The notes beneath the pieces were generated by a model. That model was not told the DNA's origin. It did no database searches and saw only the letters and a list, made by a program, of their open reading frames with translations. From Papiliotrema nemorosa (Eukaryota; Basidiomycota; Tremellomycetes; Tremellales; Rhynchogastremaceae), in contig JASKOT010000017.1 in NCBI GenBank assembly GCA_032158125.1, positions 1 through 64,000 of the forward strand: a stretch of DNA of 64,000 nt. Direction: 5' to 3'. Below, in pieces: positions 30,649 through 44,512 of this stretch. Position 1 is the first letter of the stretch. Every line of letters begins with the position of its first letter. Made by a program: the position numbers and the translations under genes.

Positions 30649-33600
30649 ATGAGCACCACATACCCTTCCCCGTCTCAATTCCCCCTTCCTCCCTCTCCGC
30701 CCTCTCGTCGAGGATCCGTTCAATCCACTTCATCCTCGCGTTCAGGGCGGTCTGGACAGTCATCACTCCGGTCTCCTCTATTACAATTATCACCTACCGC
30801 GCCATTCCGTCCTCGACTCGACCGGAATTTGACCTCCACAGCGACAATACGGCAGACTTCTACCCGAGCACAGGATCCATTCTATGAAGGAAGTACAATC
30901 TCCGTCAACCAGCCTGTAGGCTCTTTGTCCATTTCGCCCAGTTCACGGGATGTCTGTCTAGCGAGTCGAAAGGGATTGTATATCCTCGATATAGCCAATC
31001 TCAACAATGCACCTCGGTTTATCCCTCAAGGGGGGACCTGGCAGATAGCAGAGTAAGTTGAAATCCACATTCATCCTTTGAGGGAGAGCTGAGTCTCAGT
31101 TGCCAATGGTCACCTCATCCCGCAACTTCCAACTTGATCCTCTCCACATCATCGCAAAAACTCCTCGTATGGGATCTCTCTGCTCAAAAATGCCTGTCAA
31201 AATCGATCGATGCGCACGCAAGAGCAATCACCGATATAAACTGGCATGCTCGAGATCCCAATCTGATGGCTACAATCTCCATGGATGCCGGGATTAGGGG
31301 ATGGGATTTGCGTGATTGGGATCGACCCTTCATGCGTGTATGCGCATGGGGAGCCGCAGGTACACAGGTCAAGTGGAACAGACAACATGATCATTGGGTC
31401 GCTACGGCTCATAATAAATGGGTGTACATTTGGGACGACAGGAAAGGGAGTATACCGGTCTGTACGATCAAAGCGCATGATTCCAAGATTTACGGGATCG
31501 ATTGGGATCGTGAACATCGCCACAAACTGGTCACCTGTTCTCTCGGTACGTAGGAATCCGAACCAGAGGTGGAGTGTGTGCTAATGAGTAGACAAGACGA
31601 TCAAATACTGGTCCATTCCGGATTTGGCATCGAGCGAGACCAATATACATGACGAGTATCACAATGTCGTCGCATCCGACGATAAACCCGCATACACCAT
31701 CTCGACCTCGTACCCCGTCTGGAGGGCTCGTCATTTACCTTTTGGTCATGGTGTTGTTGCCCTCCCTCAGCGTGGGGTCAACACGCTCGACATGTTTGGT
31801 ACCAACTCCTCCGAGCCTGTCGAGACATTCGAAGGGCACGACAGCGTGGTCAAAGAGTTTGTGTGGAGGTCCAGAGGAGGTGAAGACCCGAACCATGAGG
31901 ACCGGGAGTTCCAATTGATCACTTGGGGCAAAGATCGGACACTTCGCGTTTGGCCGATGCAGAATGAAATCTTGGAACGGGTCGGATATCGACGTGGCGC
32001 CCCTATCAAGGTGCTCATCTCGAGGCGAGGTGCGCCAGACATCACGTATACCCGTATGGAAGATGGCAAACATCTACCTCCCCCCGTCGTCAGTCCGAGT
32101 GGGATCGCACGAGCCAGAATGGCCAACGTCGAAACGGCCATGACTCGTGGAGGAGGTACCAGAACAAAAGCGATGGACCAGCTGGAGTGGTTGACCAAGG
32201 TCGTCCGGACCAAAGGGTCACCGGACACGAGCGCAGTACAGAGCCGAATGGGATCGGTCAGTCGTGCACCTAGTATGGGTCCGAGCTCGGACAGGCTGGG
32301 AGGAGACAAGGAAGAATGGATGTCGCTCAAGGATGAGGTGGTCTTGGTGAACAAAATCTTCCCTAGACCCAAGATAAAGTTTGAAAAGGTGGGCTCAGTC
32401 TCAGTACATGACTAATATCAGATCGATCTTCATCACCGAAAAGTCACACTGACCATGAACGGTCCATGGGCCAATGGCGACCGAGCGGCATTCATTCGAA
32501 TCCATTGGTCCTTCCCCGCTCAGTATCCTTATGTGCCCGAGATACCGACTTTTGAACTGGAAAGGAACCCCACGGTATCGAGCATCACTCGAGAACAGAT
32601 CGTCAATGGCATCAAGCTGCTCAGAGCGGAAAACAGGCAATGTCTCGTTGCCACGTGTGGTTTCCTACTGGGCTCTCACGAAAGGATAGGACGGAAGATG
32701 GTGGAAGATGACAGTGATTCTGACCATGACTCGGAAGCCATGATGGCGAATGTCAATACGGCTCAGCTGATCCGTACTTGCGGCGCTACTTTCGGTCCCA
32801 ACGGTGCGTCACGTCTTGTGTCAAGACTGACAATAGGCCAACTTGTGTGCTTTTTCCCAAAACAGACGGTTTTGCCGCGAATGAGACAGCTTTCACGTTC
32901 GCCTTCAGCGTCAAAAGATCCAAATCAGAACCCGCTATTGCGTGCCATGTCAGCTTTATCGCGTCTTGAAGATCCTCGTCAACGCAATGCTTTCCGTATC
33001 AAGGTGAGTGGATCCAAGGGTGTGAGTTGACCATTAGTCGCGACTGCGGAGGATCGAAAACGTCTTGGCGCCTGCTCAGGCTGGTTCTACATTGACCATA
33101 CACGATGTGTCAGCATTTGGCAATCCTGATGCCGCTTTGGCGAGGTCTTACGGAATGTCATTGTCCCCCGAACGCAATCTGCGTCGAGCTTTCGATGCAA
33201 AGAGGCTGGATCATGCGGAGGTCTGGGCTACTCTGCATGGACTATTGTATGACCAGCCTCCGCCACCATACTCTGCGCAACCGCCTGTCGATCCTGACGC
33301 GGAATCACGACGAGATAGGGAGTCTTGGGAACGAGGGATGGCTCGAAAGAAGCTTGTCTTGGATGAGCTGTGAGTGACGAGCTAAAGGTTGTTGCTGATA
33401 ATAGATTCAATCGACTCATTGCCAATCACGACATACAGCTCTTGACGCTTGTATCGTGCATTCTGCTCGATCACCTCAAGAAGAACCCGCCTCCTCCCCG
33501 ACCAGAAACAGTCATGCATCGCTCGCCCGAGCAAGACTACTTTGCCTTGCCTCGACATTCATCCTATGGCTCGTTGAACCAGCTCACACCGATGAGGAAA

Positions 33601-35093
33601 TTATCGCGAGCGAGCATCACACCGATCTCCCCCGGACCATCCTCTTACCGAAATTCTGGATGGTCGCAAATCCTCAACGCATCCAGTATATCGCTCAGGG
33701 GTCATATGACCCCAGGAAGCCGATCTTCCTTCGACATGACACGGACAACCCCGCTTGAGGGGGACGAGTCCTCTCCGATCGTACCCGTGGGGCTGTCCAT
33801 ACCTGTTCCCAGTCAGAGAGAGTCTCCCCGAGTCAAAGAGAGACACAGGCTATCGGGTATAGTATCAGCTAGTCCAAGCACCATGTTACCCTACAAATCC
33901 TCGGGAAGCGGTATCAGCGGAGCCAGTGGACTTAGCCAAGGTCGATTGTTGCCTAGTTCAAACGACGAGATGAAACCTTCTTCCGACCCCAACATGCTGA
34001 CTCGCAATGGGCGGAGCGGATCGCAATCGATGAACAACTCGGCAGTCTCCAGGGTTACATTTGGATCGGCCTCGCCCTTGCGCCGGAATACGAGCCGAAC
34101 ATGGGCCAGTACGCCTGGAGCTGCCACTATTCGAAAACGGGGACCTAGACTATGTAGTGTCAGAATGGAGTTGCCAATGGACGATACGTGAGTGATGCGA
34201 CCCTCTCAAACACATCCGGACTGATTCAAGTGATCCACCGGAATTGCTGGATGCAAGATTACGATTGCTTTGCGAGGGGTTCAAATATGCTTATGCGGAT
34301 TTCCTCCTCCGTTGCGATCTTCTCGGGGTTAGGGCTGCTTTGTTACAGCACAGCTTTATCGACACTCCTGGGGGAATCGGTGCTGCAGCAAATGGAGACC
34401 TGGCCTTGCCGGTCAGACAAAAGGCGTGGGGCCTGGACCCTACTCGCATCTGTGTCGTCTGTGCAAACAAGCAAGAGACATGTCCGGCCTGCTCGAAGGT
34501 CCCTGTCAAACCCATATGTGCCTACTGCCGTCTCCCGATCAAAGGTGAGTATTCGGAAGGTTCAGCATACTTCAGTCTGTGGCTGATCATCAGGATTGGC
34601 GACTACCTGCGCGCAATGTTCTCATCGGACACACGCAAAATGCTTCCGAGCACACTTTTCAGCGACCACCTTTGTGTCTTGTCCTTCTTGTCTGTGTCAC
34701 TGTGCAGAAGACGGCGGCATCACGGGTCGGACGATCCCCTATACGCATCCTTCTTCCTTGCCTAGTCAGAGTATTAGCAGAGGCAATGCTCGCGGTGTAA
34801 TCACACCGTTGTCGCCTGGAACTGCAGGAACCGGAAGGATGACTTATGCGACTCTCCAATCGATCCGAGAGGCGGATCGAATTTCACCGCCGAACAACCA
34901 GTCTTCGGTATTGGGATTGAGCCCTGATGGCAATGGTGCTGGAGATTCGGATATTGATGTGGGTAGAACCTGGTTGACTTGGGATCCAGCAAAGATTGGT
35001 TGGCCAGGACATTCAGGTGGGAACGAGGGGGAAGCGAAGGGTAGGGAAGGTAGAAGGCGTATAGGACCATTCAGAGTCCCAGGCGGAGAATAG
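30649..35093 (+). CDS. WDR59/Sea3 (Mtc5) subunit of the GATOR2/SEA complex
   Basis: WD40-RWD-RING protein of the SEA/GATOR2 complex, which relays amino-acid signals to TORC1 at the vacuole. A Ser-rich leader precedes the beta-propeller: GSLSISPSSRDVCLASRKGL, LLVWDLSAQKCLSKSIDAHA, ATISMDAGIRGWDLRDWDRP, WVYIWDDRKGSIPVCTIKAH, LDTF-like and LRVWPMQNEILERV. An RWD domain follows at about 32424-32690 (TMNGPWANGDRAAFIRIHWS, FPAQYPYVPEIPTFELER). A Pro/Ser-rich linker leads to a C-terminal zinc-binding RING (CVVCANKQETCPACSKVP, CAYCRLPIKG, CAQCSHRTHAKCFRAHF, CPSCLCHC). The RWD between propeller and RING separates WDR59 from WDR24. About ten introns. Confidence 0.85.
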
Positions 35094-35225
35094 TCTGTAT
35101 CTGTTGTAATCCCCATGCAAGGCTCCGATTCAATGTCACGCAGTCCGGAACAAGGGTATAGGGTGTCCATTGGTGTGTGTTCTGGGTGGTAATACAATCT
35201 TTGTCTCTTTACATCGCCAGAACAC

Positions 35226-35605
35226 CTAGTGGTGTCCGTGAGAGTCTCCGTGGTCATCGTGACCGTGTCCGTGTCCGTGGCCGTCCCAAGGATGCCTCCA
35301 GCCCTATGAGATCAGCATACAGTGGTCCAATCAGAAATGTCTCGATTTGACATACCAGAACAACAGGTGCATCTTCCCTATCATTGTCAGTTCACGCTCT
35401 CCATAACACGGCAAGTAAATTCTGACTCACCTGATCCTGTACATCATCCAGAACCAAGCGGTGGCTCCTATGGCCTTTGCGGCAAAGACATGGAGACGAC
35501 CCGGAGCGCCAGGTTTGAAGACTGAACTGTATCCTAGCACGTCAGCCGCGATCCTCAATCTGTTTTGACACTGCATTTATGCAGCTACTCACCTCCTCCG
35601 GCCAT
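35226..35605 (-). CDS. Mitochondrial complex I subunit NDUFB2-like
   Basis: A small four-exon gene of about 66 residues, reassembled by hand. Exon 1 is only MAGG plus one base, from the ATG at 35605. Exon 2 gives VFKPGAPGRLHVFAAKAIGA then TAWFWMMYRI. Exon 3 gives REDAPVVL and exon 4 GWRHPWD followed by a His/Gly-rich tail (GHGHGHGHDDHGDSHGHH) and a TAG at 35226. The TAWFWMMYR ... VLG..HPWD pattern matches the single-helix NDUFB2 (AGGG) subunit of respiratory complex I. The His/Asp-rich tail could bind metal, which is inference. The second acceptor was chosen as TTCAG to keep the frame. Confidence 0.72.
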
Positions 35606-35994
35606 CTTGTCTGACTGTTTATGCAGTAAAAGTGCAAGTCAAAGAGGTAGGGATGCACGATTCAACGGGTGGATAACGCCGCTAATGCCGTTGCAAGGGT
35701 GGTGAAGGGGGGAGAAGAGAAGAGGGCGGGATCAAATTTGTCTGGATGACCCCCACGCGAGTCGACCATTATTCAACCACCTTGGGTTTTGTTCGACAGG
35801 GAGACAACGAGCAATCTCTCATCCTTCTCGACTCGATCAAAACCCTCGCGTGGAGACGATATCACCGCAGTATTTGCTACAAAAGCCCTAGGAACCGACA
35901 AAAAACCTCGACGAGAGAGGATCACACCAAGGAGCCCACTTTTCCACACGACTCAACGGCCAACCTTTCCCTTTGATTGATTCCCTTTGCCGCC

Positions 35995-37737
35995 ATGTCT
36001 GAATCAATCAACGATCCAGTCGCAGCTGCCGCTTCCTCTACTTCTGCTTCGGTCCAAGAAGTCTCTGTGGACGTGACAAAACTGACGGCGTTGTCACACG
36101 AGGTCATCTCGAAACAAGCTACTGTGAGTCATCATTAATCTCTGGTCTGTACAATGGCTAAATGACAGATCAACATCGGTGCGCTTACAATCCCGGGTCG
36201 AGGTCGAGACTGACAAGTAGGAACCATCGGACATGTCGCCCACGGTAAATCTTCCACTGTCAGAGCCATCTCTGGAGTTCAAACCGTTCGATTCAAGAAT
36301 GAGCTCGAACGTAACATTACCATCAAATTGGGTTACGCCAACGCCAAGGTGAGCAATCTCCTCTTTATGGGATGGAAAGCTCATGTCAGATTTACAAATG
36401 CCAAAACCCCTCGTGTCCCCCTCCAGCATGTTACCGATCGTACCCTTCGAGCAAAGAGGCTCATCCGAAATGCGAGAGGCCATTCTGCGGCGGGACCATG
36501 GAGTTGCAAAGGTCAGCTGCAAATATGGTATTCGTCCTCGCAGCTGACCAACAGGCATGTCTCATTTGTCGATTGTCCAGGTCACGATATTCTCATGGCT
36601 ACCATGTTGACGGGTGCCGCCGTCAGTGAGTTGCCCTCACGTTTTAAGTATATCATCGTCACAGTACTGACTTGTAGTGAACGGAGCGCTGCTCTTGATT
36701 GCAGGAAACGAATCTTGTCCTCAACCGCAAACAGGAGAACATTTGGCTGCTTTGGAAATCATCGGTGTGGACCCGAAAAACATTGTCATCCTCCAAAACA
36801 AGATGGATTTGGTCCGAGAGAGTGAGGCCGTGGAGCACTGTGAGAGTATCAAGAAATTCGTCGAGGGTGAGTGCTTGTCGCCTTTAATCGTATATGCCGC
36901 TCACGTCCAGGTACGACGGCTCGATTGGCTCCTATTATTCCCGTTTCAGCTCAATTGCGATTCAACATTGACGCCGTCGTTGAAGCTCTCTGCAAAGTCG
37001 CTCCGCCCAATTACGACTTCACCGCGGATCCACGAATGGTCGTCATTCGTTCATTCGACGTCAACAAGCCCGGAGCAGAAGTCAAAGATCTCAAAGGAGG
37101 TGTTGCCGGTGGATCCATCTTGCAAGGTGTTTTCAAGGTTGGACAAGAGGTGGAGATTCGACCTGGATTGATTACCCGTGACGCGACGGGACACTGCACT
37201 TGTCGACCTCTTCGATCAAGGATCGTCTCGCTGCTTGCGGAGCAGAACCAGCTTCAGTTTGCAGTTCCAGGTGGTTTGATCGGTGTGGGAACTCTGGTCG
37301 ACCCGGCATTGTGTCGAGCGGATAGGTTGTTGGGAATGGTCATGTCTGCTGTTGGAAGGGGTCCATCCGTCTACGTTGAAATCAAAGCAGAGGGTGAGTC
37401 CTCAGTCTCAGAGGCTTCCTAGTCTTTTTGAGCTAATCTGACTTTAGTCTTCTTGCTGCGACGACTGCTCGGTGTCAAGACGGACGACAGCAAGAAAGCC
37501 AAAGTCTCAAAATTGGTCGTTGGTGAGACATTGTTTGTCAACATTGGAGCATCTCAAACGGGTGGTACCATTCTCGCAGTCAAGGGTGGAGACGTCACGA
37601 TTCGACTCACCACTCCATCCTGTACCGAAAAGGGGGAGAAGATTGCTCTGAGTAGACGTATCGACAAGCATTGGCGATTGATCGGTTGGGGTAAGGTCAA
37701 GTCGGGTGGTACTTTGGCCGATGTTGTCGACGCCTAG
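35995..37737 (+). CDS. GCD11: Translation initiation factor eIF2 subunit gamma
   Basis: GTP-binding core of eIF2, which carries initiator Met-tRNA to the ribosome. The start at 35995 follows CGCC and opens [20 protein letters not shown]. The G domain is in order: [20 protein letters not shown] (P-loop), [16 protein letters not shown], the zinc-knuckle insert with Cys residues ([29 protein letters not shown]), [20 protein letters not shown] (DxxG), and [10 protein letters not shown] (NKxD). Domains II and III follow ([55 protein letters not shown]). Seven or so short introns; one micro-exon of about 10 nt encodes INI plus one base at 36172. Intact. Confidence 0.95.
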
Positions 37738-38006
37738 ATGGCAAAAAGGCAAGTCGAAGCGCCATTTCGTGTCAGTCTAGAGTAGTTTTCTCAATCACTT
37801 CGTCACTTTCGTGACCGAGGCATGCATTCACCCATATCACGAATGGCCAGTCGCGGAGGCTAACGCGATGCGCTCGTAAATGATCCGCAGTGCATGGATG
37901 GTTCGTGATCATAGATACAAAGTCAAACTCGTCATTTTCCCTTCTTGTTCAAAGGCATAGACGTCACCAGCTCCCAATGGAATTTTCGTCAAAGTAATGC
38001 TACAGC

Positions 38007-41000
38007 TCAAAGCAACAACTTGAGCAGCTCCTCCTCGTTGCCATCATTTACAACATCACCACCTTTTCGCGCGGCGCTCACAACATTGGGCATGTCTGCC
38101 ACAACCTCGTCTCGCGTTTCATCCTTGAGGTAAATGCTTGTTCCATTCCGAACACCTTGGGAAAGGATTCTCGATTCGACCGTGTTTTTGGTGGCATAGC
38201 TATATGTTTAGCTATGTGACGTCCTTGTCGCTCAACTCACCAATATACAGTAGTCTCTTGTTTCTGTCCAAGTCTAGAGGATGAGCAAGGGCCTAGAGAG
38301 GAAATGGAGGCAGCCCACCTGTCGACCCGGCCAATAGCTTGGAGCTCGAAGCTGTGTTTCAAAACAGGTTCAAGCAGATGCACGACTCGGCAAGAAGTCA
38401 GAGTAAGTCCAGAACTGACAGTGAGCTGTAGCTAAAGAAGAATTTTTAGGCCAGCTCACCTCTCCCTTTCGGCGTGCAACAGGAAAGCCGTGATGGATGG
38501 GTCCTTCTTGAATTTCTCCACGGCATCCTTCATCTTCGTTCCCGAATCGAAAGACACAAACTTGATTCCATTATTCTTCAGCGCATGCATGACAACTGCA
38601 CAATCAGTTCTGCCGTGACTCTCCATCAGCCAAAGCTCACTGTTGAGGGAATCGGACCAGTTTGAAAAGATGACATGGCGAGCGTCCGGCTCCTTCACCT
38701 TGTACCATAACAGGTGTTTGATAAGAAAGTCGACCTGAAGTAAGTGGGGGCGCCCCATCTTGTGGGATCATCCTGGCGTACCTTGGATCCGTATTCTCCC
38801 ATGGTATCCAGATGAGCTATTTGTCTCCTCTCCTCCAGGTCGAGGTATTTCAGCCTATCCAGGTCTGCTTCCTGGCGTCTCCGCTCTGTTTCGACAATGT
38901 CACTTTCCAAGGACGATTCGGCAGGCTGAGATACCGGCTCATTATTCAAAGCTTTCTCAATAGCAGCCTTGTCTTCCGCTGATATTTCTTCTTCCCCGCC
39001 ATCGATCTTGACTCGTCGCACTTCCTTATCATTGACTGGACAGTCAGCTCATACCGCATGCGCGCTCTGTGTGTATCACTCACTCTCTTCACGACACGAG
39101 GGACATTTTGCAACGCCACGAGAGGCCCGTCGATAACCTCGATAGCAGGACTGTAGTATGAGTCTGACATTTCGTGCTCCAAGGAGAGCCGTACCTGACA
39201 AAAGAAATGACCGCAGCCAAGTATCACGCCATGTTTATCATCGGATGAGCCCATGCAAATGATGCAATCGTCTCGGGCCTGAGCATCTGTCTGATCCTTA
39301 GAACCCAGGTACTGCAAAAATCGGGACTTCATCATCATTTGGGCAAGTCGAACTTCCAAGCCGATGATAGTCACTTGAGCTTCTTCAATCTCGTTCTCGA
39401 GATCTTTGAACTTCGGCGCTTCTACCTGGACAAGTTAGAGACGAGAATGTGCGGATTCTTGACCACGTACTGAATCTGAGATTTCCTGTAAAGCGGCAAA
39501 GTAGATGACCCGCTTGTTGAAGGTCGACCTGAACAACTCCAGCTCCTTGTTCAGCTTCTCTTGATGTTCCGCTGACTTTGAGCCAATTTCCTCTCTCGAT
39601 CATTTCAAGACTACTTACATTGGGTTTTGATGAAAGCTCTGAGAGCGTCTATGATAGACCTCGCGATGGCTTGCTCCTCATGTCTGTCAGAATCCATCAC
39701 CGCAACTGAAAGGTGAGCCTAGCTCCTTGCGCTACCACAGAATCTGCAGCTCACGGCCAAGATCAACCTGAATCCCCTTGAGCGGTCTTTGACAGTCTTT
39801 CTCCACGCGCGCATCTCGGAATGCCTGTCTTTCCGACATGAGCATTGTAGCCTGTTCTTGTACTTCGCCAACGACCTCCTCGTCGGGGACCTTCCCTGCC
39901 ACAGCGGCCGCGTGCGTCGTTCGTTGTTTCTTGGTCCGAGCGTCGTGTTCAGCCAAAAGATTTCGTTTATCTTCTAGCATGAATTCTGAGATCAGCGAGA
40001 TCGCATGAGTCTACCTACCTTTACGATCGGCAAGTACCGCAGCGTATGCGATGAGATATGCCTCGACGTCCCCTTGAGCTTGTAGGGCTTGAGCGTATTG
40101 CTCCTTTTCGGGATCCTCGACTTCTTGGCCCTGTCCTTCCGACCGAGGGTCGGCCTCTGGATCAATACGCGACGAGAGTAGCTCGACAATCTTTGCTCGC
40201 CAAGCAAAGAGCAACTCGGCACTGTGACGTGAGCGGGACTACGTGATTAGTGATTTACCTTCCGTCCATAATTTTCAGCAGCTCGTTGGCTTGCTCCGCC
40301 AAAGCTCCCGTGATGAGACCGCCTCGGAACACCGTCTTTGGTCCGTACAGCTGTCTCACATCGGTCAACGCCTGAGACCTGCTCATGGCAGTTTGCATCT
40401 CGCTGATAGACTTGTTGGCATTCGCCAGAGGTCGATTGAGAAGCTCCTTCCGGACCGCTTCCGCTCGAGCATAACATTCCACTGGATTTCAGCTCAGTGA
40501 CAGCTTTGTGCTCACCTTCTTGTTCCTCATTCTTCATGATGTGGTGCAAGTCGCCCTCAAAGAACCAGGTCTGGTGCTCGATCAAAAGATGCTCCCGTAG
40601 ATTGTCTGTCGCGTTCCGTAGTTGCAGCATTTTTTCCCTCTCTTGCTGGGATGTAATACGGGTTGGCATCTCGTGGGCGTCTTCTACGTGCCCTCGATCC
40701 GCCAAGTGTTTCTCGTAATGCTCCCGTAGCGGTTGAATCTGACGCTGGATCTTATCTCGGGCGGTTTGATAAAGCTTTGATCAATACCTCATAGATGTGA
40801 AGGACATACATTCAGAGCGTGTGCCCGCCTTGCATCGTTCGAAGGCTCGGTGACAAGGAGCTGAGCTTTTCTCACCATTGCTCGCATCTGCGGTGAGCTG
40901 AGCTGAATGTATGTGACTCACCTGTGATCGCGACTCGACCAATACATCCTGTGCCTGATCATCGCGCATTTTTTGTAATGCCTCGGTCATCGTCATGAGC

Positions 41001-43812
41001 TCCCTACCCAAATGTAATCGTTGATTCCTCGGGAACCTTCCACCAACTTGCTGCATCTGTCCGACCTGGATGTGGGTACAGATCTGTCGAAGATTCCTCA
41101 GACAAGCACGAAAGGTTGCGGCATCGAGGGTCCAGCCCTCATCTCTAGGCTCTCGTGGATCAATAGGAAGGCCGAGCAGGTCCTTTTGTCTATCCAGTGT
41201 GTCGTTGTAATAGTGCAATTCGATCTCAGACAACTCAATAGGCACTACCATTCTCGATTGAGGCGGTAAATGGAATTCTCCAGAAACGGCCTTCTTGGTA
41301 TTCCGCACGGCAATGGTTTGGAAGACGCCAGCAAAGGCATCACGCATCGCGGGCTGCTGAAGTCTGTGCCAGATCCAAGCATCGTAAGCGAGCAAGGGCA
41401 CTTCGAGGAACTTGAGCGAGCCAATCAGATCGGAGACATCGGTCCGGGCAGGAGTACCGGAGACGGCAAGAGCATGAACACGAGGGATGTGAGATACCAT
41501 GATACTGCCATCAGCGTCTTGCGGGATTCATCTGCACGAGACGATACTCACGCAGCATTTGACTGATCGCTCTGAAGTTGCACTTCGTCCATGATGACTC
41601 TCCACCACCTGCTGTAAGTCAGACATCGTCGTCATACTCACTTGACCATCATAAGCGGACTCCTGGGTCTTTCCCCAAGATTGTAGTTGGCTGTTGAACG
41701 ACGAGAACGGGGAGGGGCTGGAAGGGCGACTTTGAGATCGTTCGCAACTGGAGGTTAGGTTACAGAGGACGGGCGAAAGCGCGAGTCTTACGATCTCTAT
41801 CCGTCAGCGAGGTCTACTATAGACCGACTCACCCATAAGTCGTGACTACCACATCATGGGCTCGGACATAATCAACGAATAATCTTTGACAGATCTCAAG
41901 CGAGCTCTCTGGCTCGCCTTCCTTCCCTGTCCCCTGGAATTGGATCTCATCCTCACTATCCTCCTCGCTACTCGAACTCAACGTCCCTTCCCTCTTGATT
42001 TTCTCTCGATGATTCAGCTTTTGATACTTTCGCACGGTCTTATTCCTAAAGGTTTCACCCGCGGACCGATATCGCTTGGCTCGCTTGTGGGCACTGACCG
42101 CGGCAGAACGTCGCTTATCAACAATGTTCTGCAGAGCCTTCCAGCCGGGGTACACGCAGATTCTGAGGAAAGGACAGTGTTGTCGGATCTCGGCCACCCA
42201 TTGATTAAGTAAGGATGGAGGTGCGACGATCAATGTGGCCTGCTCGTTAGATCACAGACAGCTCGAAGGGCTCACCGCGACATCCGATATATGGAGCTTT
42301 GATGGCTCGTCCCAAAGTACTTTACCCTCAAAAGCGCCCTTCTCCGCTTGGATCCAGTCCAAGACGGAAGGCTTGTCAAGTCCCGGTATCCCGCTACTGA
42401 AATCGATTGTGGGGACAGGATTATCGATATTCAATAGGTCTTCTATGTTGTCGGCTTCCTGGTGAGCGTTTCCTCGGCGGATCGAGAGCGGATGTCGGTG
42501 AAGCAAGGTGAGAGCTATAGCTTCGACGGTTTTACCGAGTCCTGTATAATGAGCTCAAACTAGTCAGGACAGACCTACCCATTTCTTCGCACAGCATGGT
42601 TCCTTTCACTCCAGACAGATTCAAGGTGACCGGCAATTTCTCTCGATCCTCAGGGCTCAAGCCATCCTCGAGTTCTTCGTCCGCCTCGGCTTTTCCTTTT
42701 CCTTTTCGGTCGACCTTGGGCGGGTCCAGTCTGATGAGAGTCCCAGTGGACCGCCTGTAAGCGACACGTCCAAAGCCATCTAGATCCCACACGCTCCAAA
42801 AGCCTCTCGGATCGTGAATCCTTGGTTTCCTCTCTCCCACCATTGTCGATCCCTCCCTTCCCAGCAGCAAAGCCAAGGTTCGCTTCTGGAAGGGTAGCAG
42901 TTGACATGTCATTTCCTCCGGTTGAAGCTGAGTCACATCGAAGGAAGGCGGATGATCTGGGGCAGGTTGAAGGCAGGCGAAGAAGTGTCGTATCGCTTCG
43001 GCTCTAGCCTCTGATTCGGAAAGGTAGGGTGTGACAGGTGCTGGCATGAGCGAGTGCATGACCAGTCCAAACATGTCCACTCCGACATCTTTAAGGGGGA
43101 CGAAAAGGTTTTCGAAGTCTGCCAACACGTCGACCGTAAGGACCATCTTTAGATCCGTTCCTCCATCTTCTCCTGGACACCACATGACGTCTACCTTGGT
43201 TTCCAGGTGAAACCTATCCAGTTCATCCCTATACGGCGTCTTTCTTGTGGGTGTCTCTGCAGGGTTCAGAGCCGCTGCCGCGCAAAGCCAGTGTTGGAGA
43301 TCCCAAGCGGTCGAGTTGGGCGTCCATTCCTTTGCCGTGTGGTCAGGGAGGGTAGGGAACCAAGCCAAAGGTCGTTGATCATGGGTGTCGGAGAAGTACA
43401 GAAAGACTGAATCAGGGCCCTGAAGCTGACTTCGGCGGCTCTGAAACAGATCCTTTGTACCCATGAAAGGATTGGGCCGGAGAGTCCGTCGAGTGGGGGC
43501 TTGCAGGGTGATGGGAATGAGGGAATCTACAGATCCAGTCACCAGCTCGCGGAGGGTGGTGTAAAAGTCGTATTCAGGGTTAGGGCCGAGGCGTCGAGCG
43601 TACCGTATCACTTGTTGCGGAGGAAGGAGGTTGACATCCAGTGTGAGGGTGTGAAGATGGAAGAGTCCCTTGTGTGCCTCTGAGGTGCCAGTGGGCAGAG
43701 TCGATTCCCTGTTCTCAAGGGAACGACGGACCTCCTTGTCTATCTGGGCAATGTCATAACGCGTCGCCTTGAGATCGACCAGGTGAGTCGAGCTGGTCGG
43801 AAAGACCGACAT
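38007..43812 (-). CDS. SNF2-family ATPase with RING finger, SHPRH/Irc20 type
   Basis: Large nuclear DNA-dependent ATPase and probable ubiquitin E3 ligase. The start is the ATG at 43812 (MSVFPTSSTHLVDLKATRYD). The N-terminal 400 residues are family-specific. The helicase core begins at LNLSGVKGTMLCEEMG and continues across an intron with KTVEAIALTLLHRHPL (GxGKT motif). TLIVAPPSLLNQWVAEIRQH is motif Ia. Motif II is VIMDEVQLQSDQSNA, a DEVQ form close to the DEAQ seen in SHPRH. HALAVSGTPARTDVSDLIGS is motif III. A long helical insert separates the lobes, and a C3HC4 RING lies inside it (CIICMGSSDDKHGVILGCGH, FFCQ). The second lobe holds VKEPDARHVIFSNWSDSL. The end EEELLKLLL follows family practice. 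Roughly 20 introns. Confidence 0.85.
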
Positions 43813-44088
43813 GGTCGATGACTGCCGAGGGGCGGGCGCGAATGTGAGAGGAAAGGTGTGGATGACAAGAGGGAAAGGAAATGGAGGGGAGGAGATGCTG
43901 GGACCCGGTCGACTAAAACACACGCAACCTTGCCACTTCGGTTATCTCTTGACCGAGAGGGGGTCCATCTACTACCATGATAGCTTGGGGCAATACACGA
44001 CGAGTTCATCTCAGCTATCTGAGGACAGGGACGTAAGTTGGAGGACAATCGATACATGGGTACATACATTCAGTCCATCACAGAGTCG

Positions 44089-44512
44089 TCAGAAGCGACA
44101 AGTGCCGATCATCGCTGGCAGCTGGACATCGCACTGCTCCAACCCATTGATCTCATGTAACACCAGCGCCGTCTTGATCATCTCCACCATTGATTGGTCC
44201 GAGAATCGTCCTCTCAAGATGACCTGTACTAACAATCGACCATACTGCTCAAACATCGCAATGACCTCTTCTACCTCTTGCAGTTCCTCGTGTAAAGGTC
44301 GAGTGCGGACTTTCGAGACCAAATGCGCTTCCGCTTGAAGATGGACCAGGCGCTCGTTGTACCGTTTATGACATGATTGAACCTTGTAGAGAAGTTGGAT
44401 GGTTTCGACGACTCCAGGTGGAAAGGCATGGTCGCGAGAGATTGAGGTGGATGAAGGGAGGGATCTGCCGGACCCGGCCATGTAGGCTGCGAAGGGCATG
44501 GAGGTGACCATG
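44089..44512 (-). CDS. Small helical protein, unknown
   Basis: Not recognised. A single open stretch gives about 140 residues from the ATG at 44512 (MVTSMPFAAYMAGSGRSLPS). It is mostly helical: PGVVETIQLLYKVQSCHKRY, HLQAEAHLVSKVRTRPLHEE, LQEVEEVIAMFEQYGRLLVQ, and MVEMIKTALVLHEINGLEQC. Heptad spacing suggests a coiled-coil or helical-bundle subunit of a complex. A plausible upstream exon at about 44568-44609 reads DDPSIQTLLGIFEP, but I could not find a junction that keeps the frame, so the true start may lie further upstream. The 3' end may also be spliced. Confidence 0.5.

Noticed and set aside
41886..42212. Plus-strand open frame inside the SHPRH/Irc20 gene
   Set aside because: The minus strand here encodes conserved SNF2 motif Ia and its flanks; the plus frame is a shadow.
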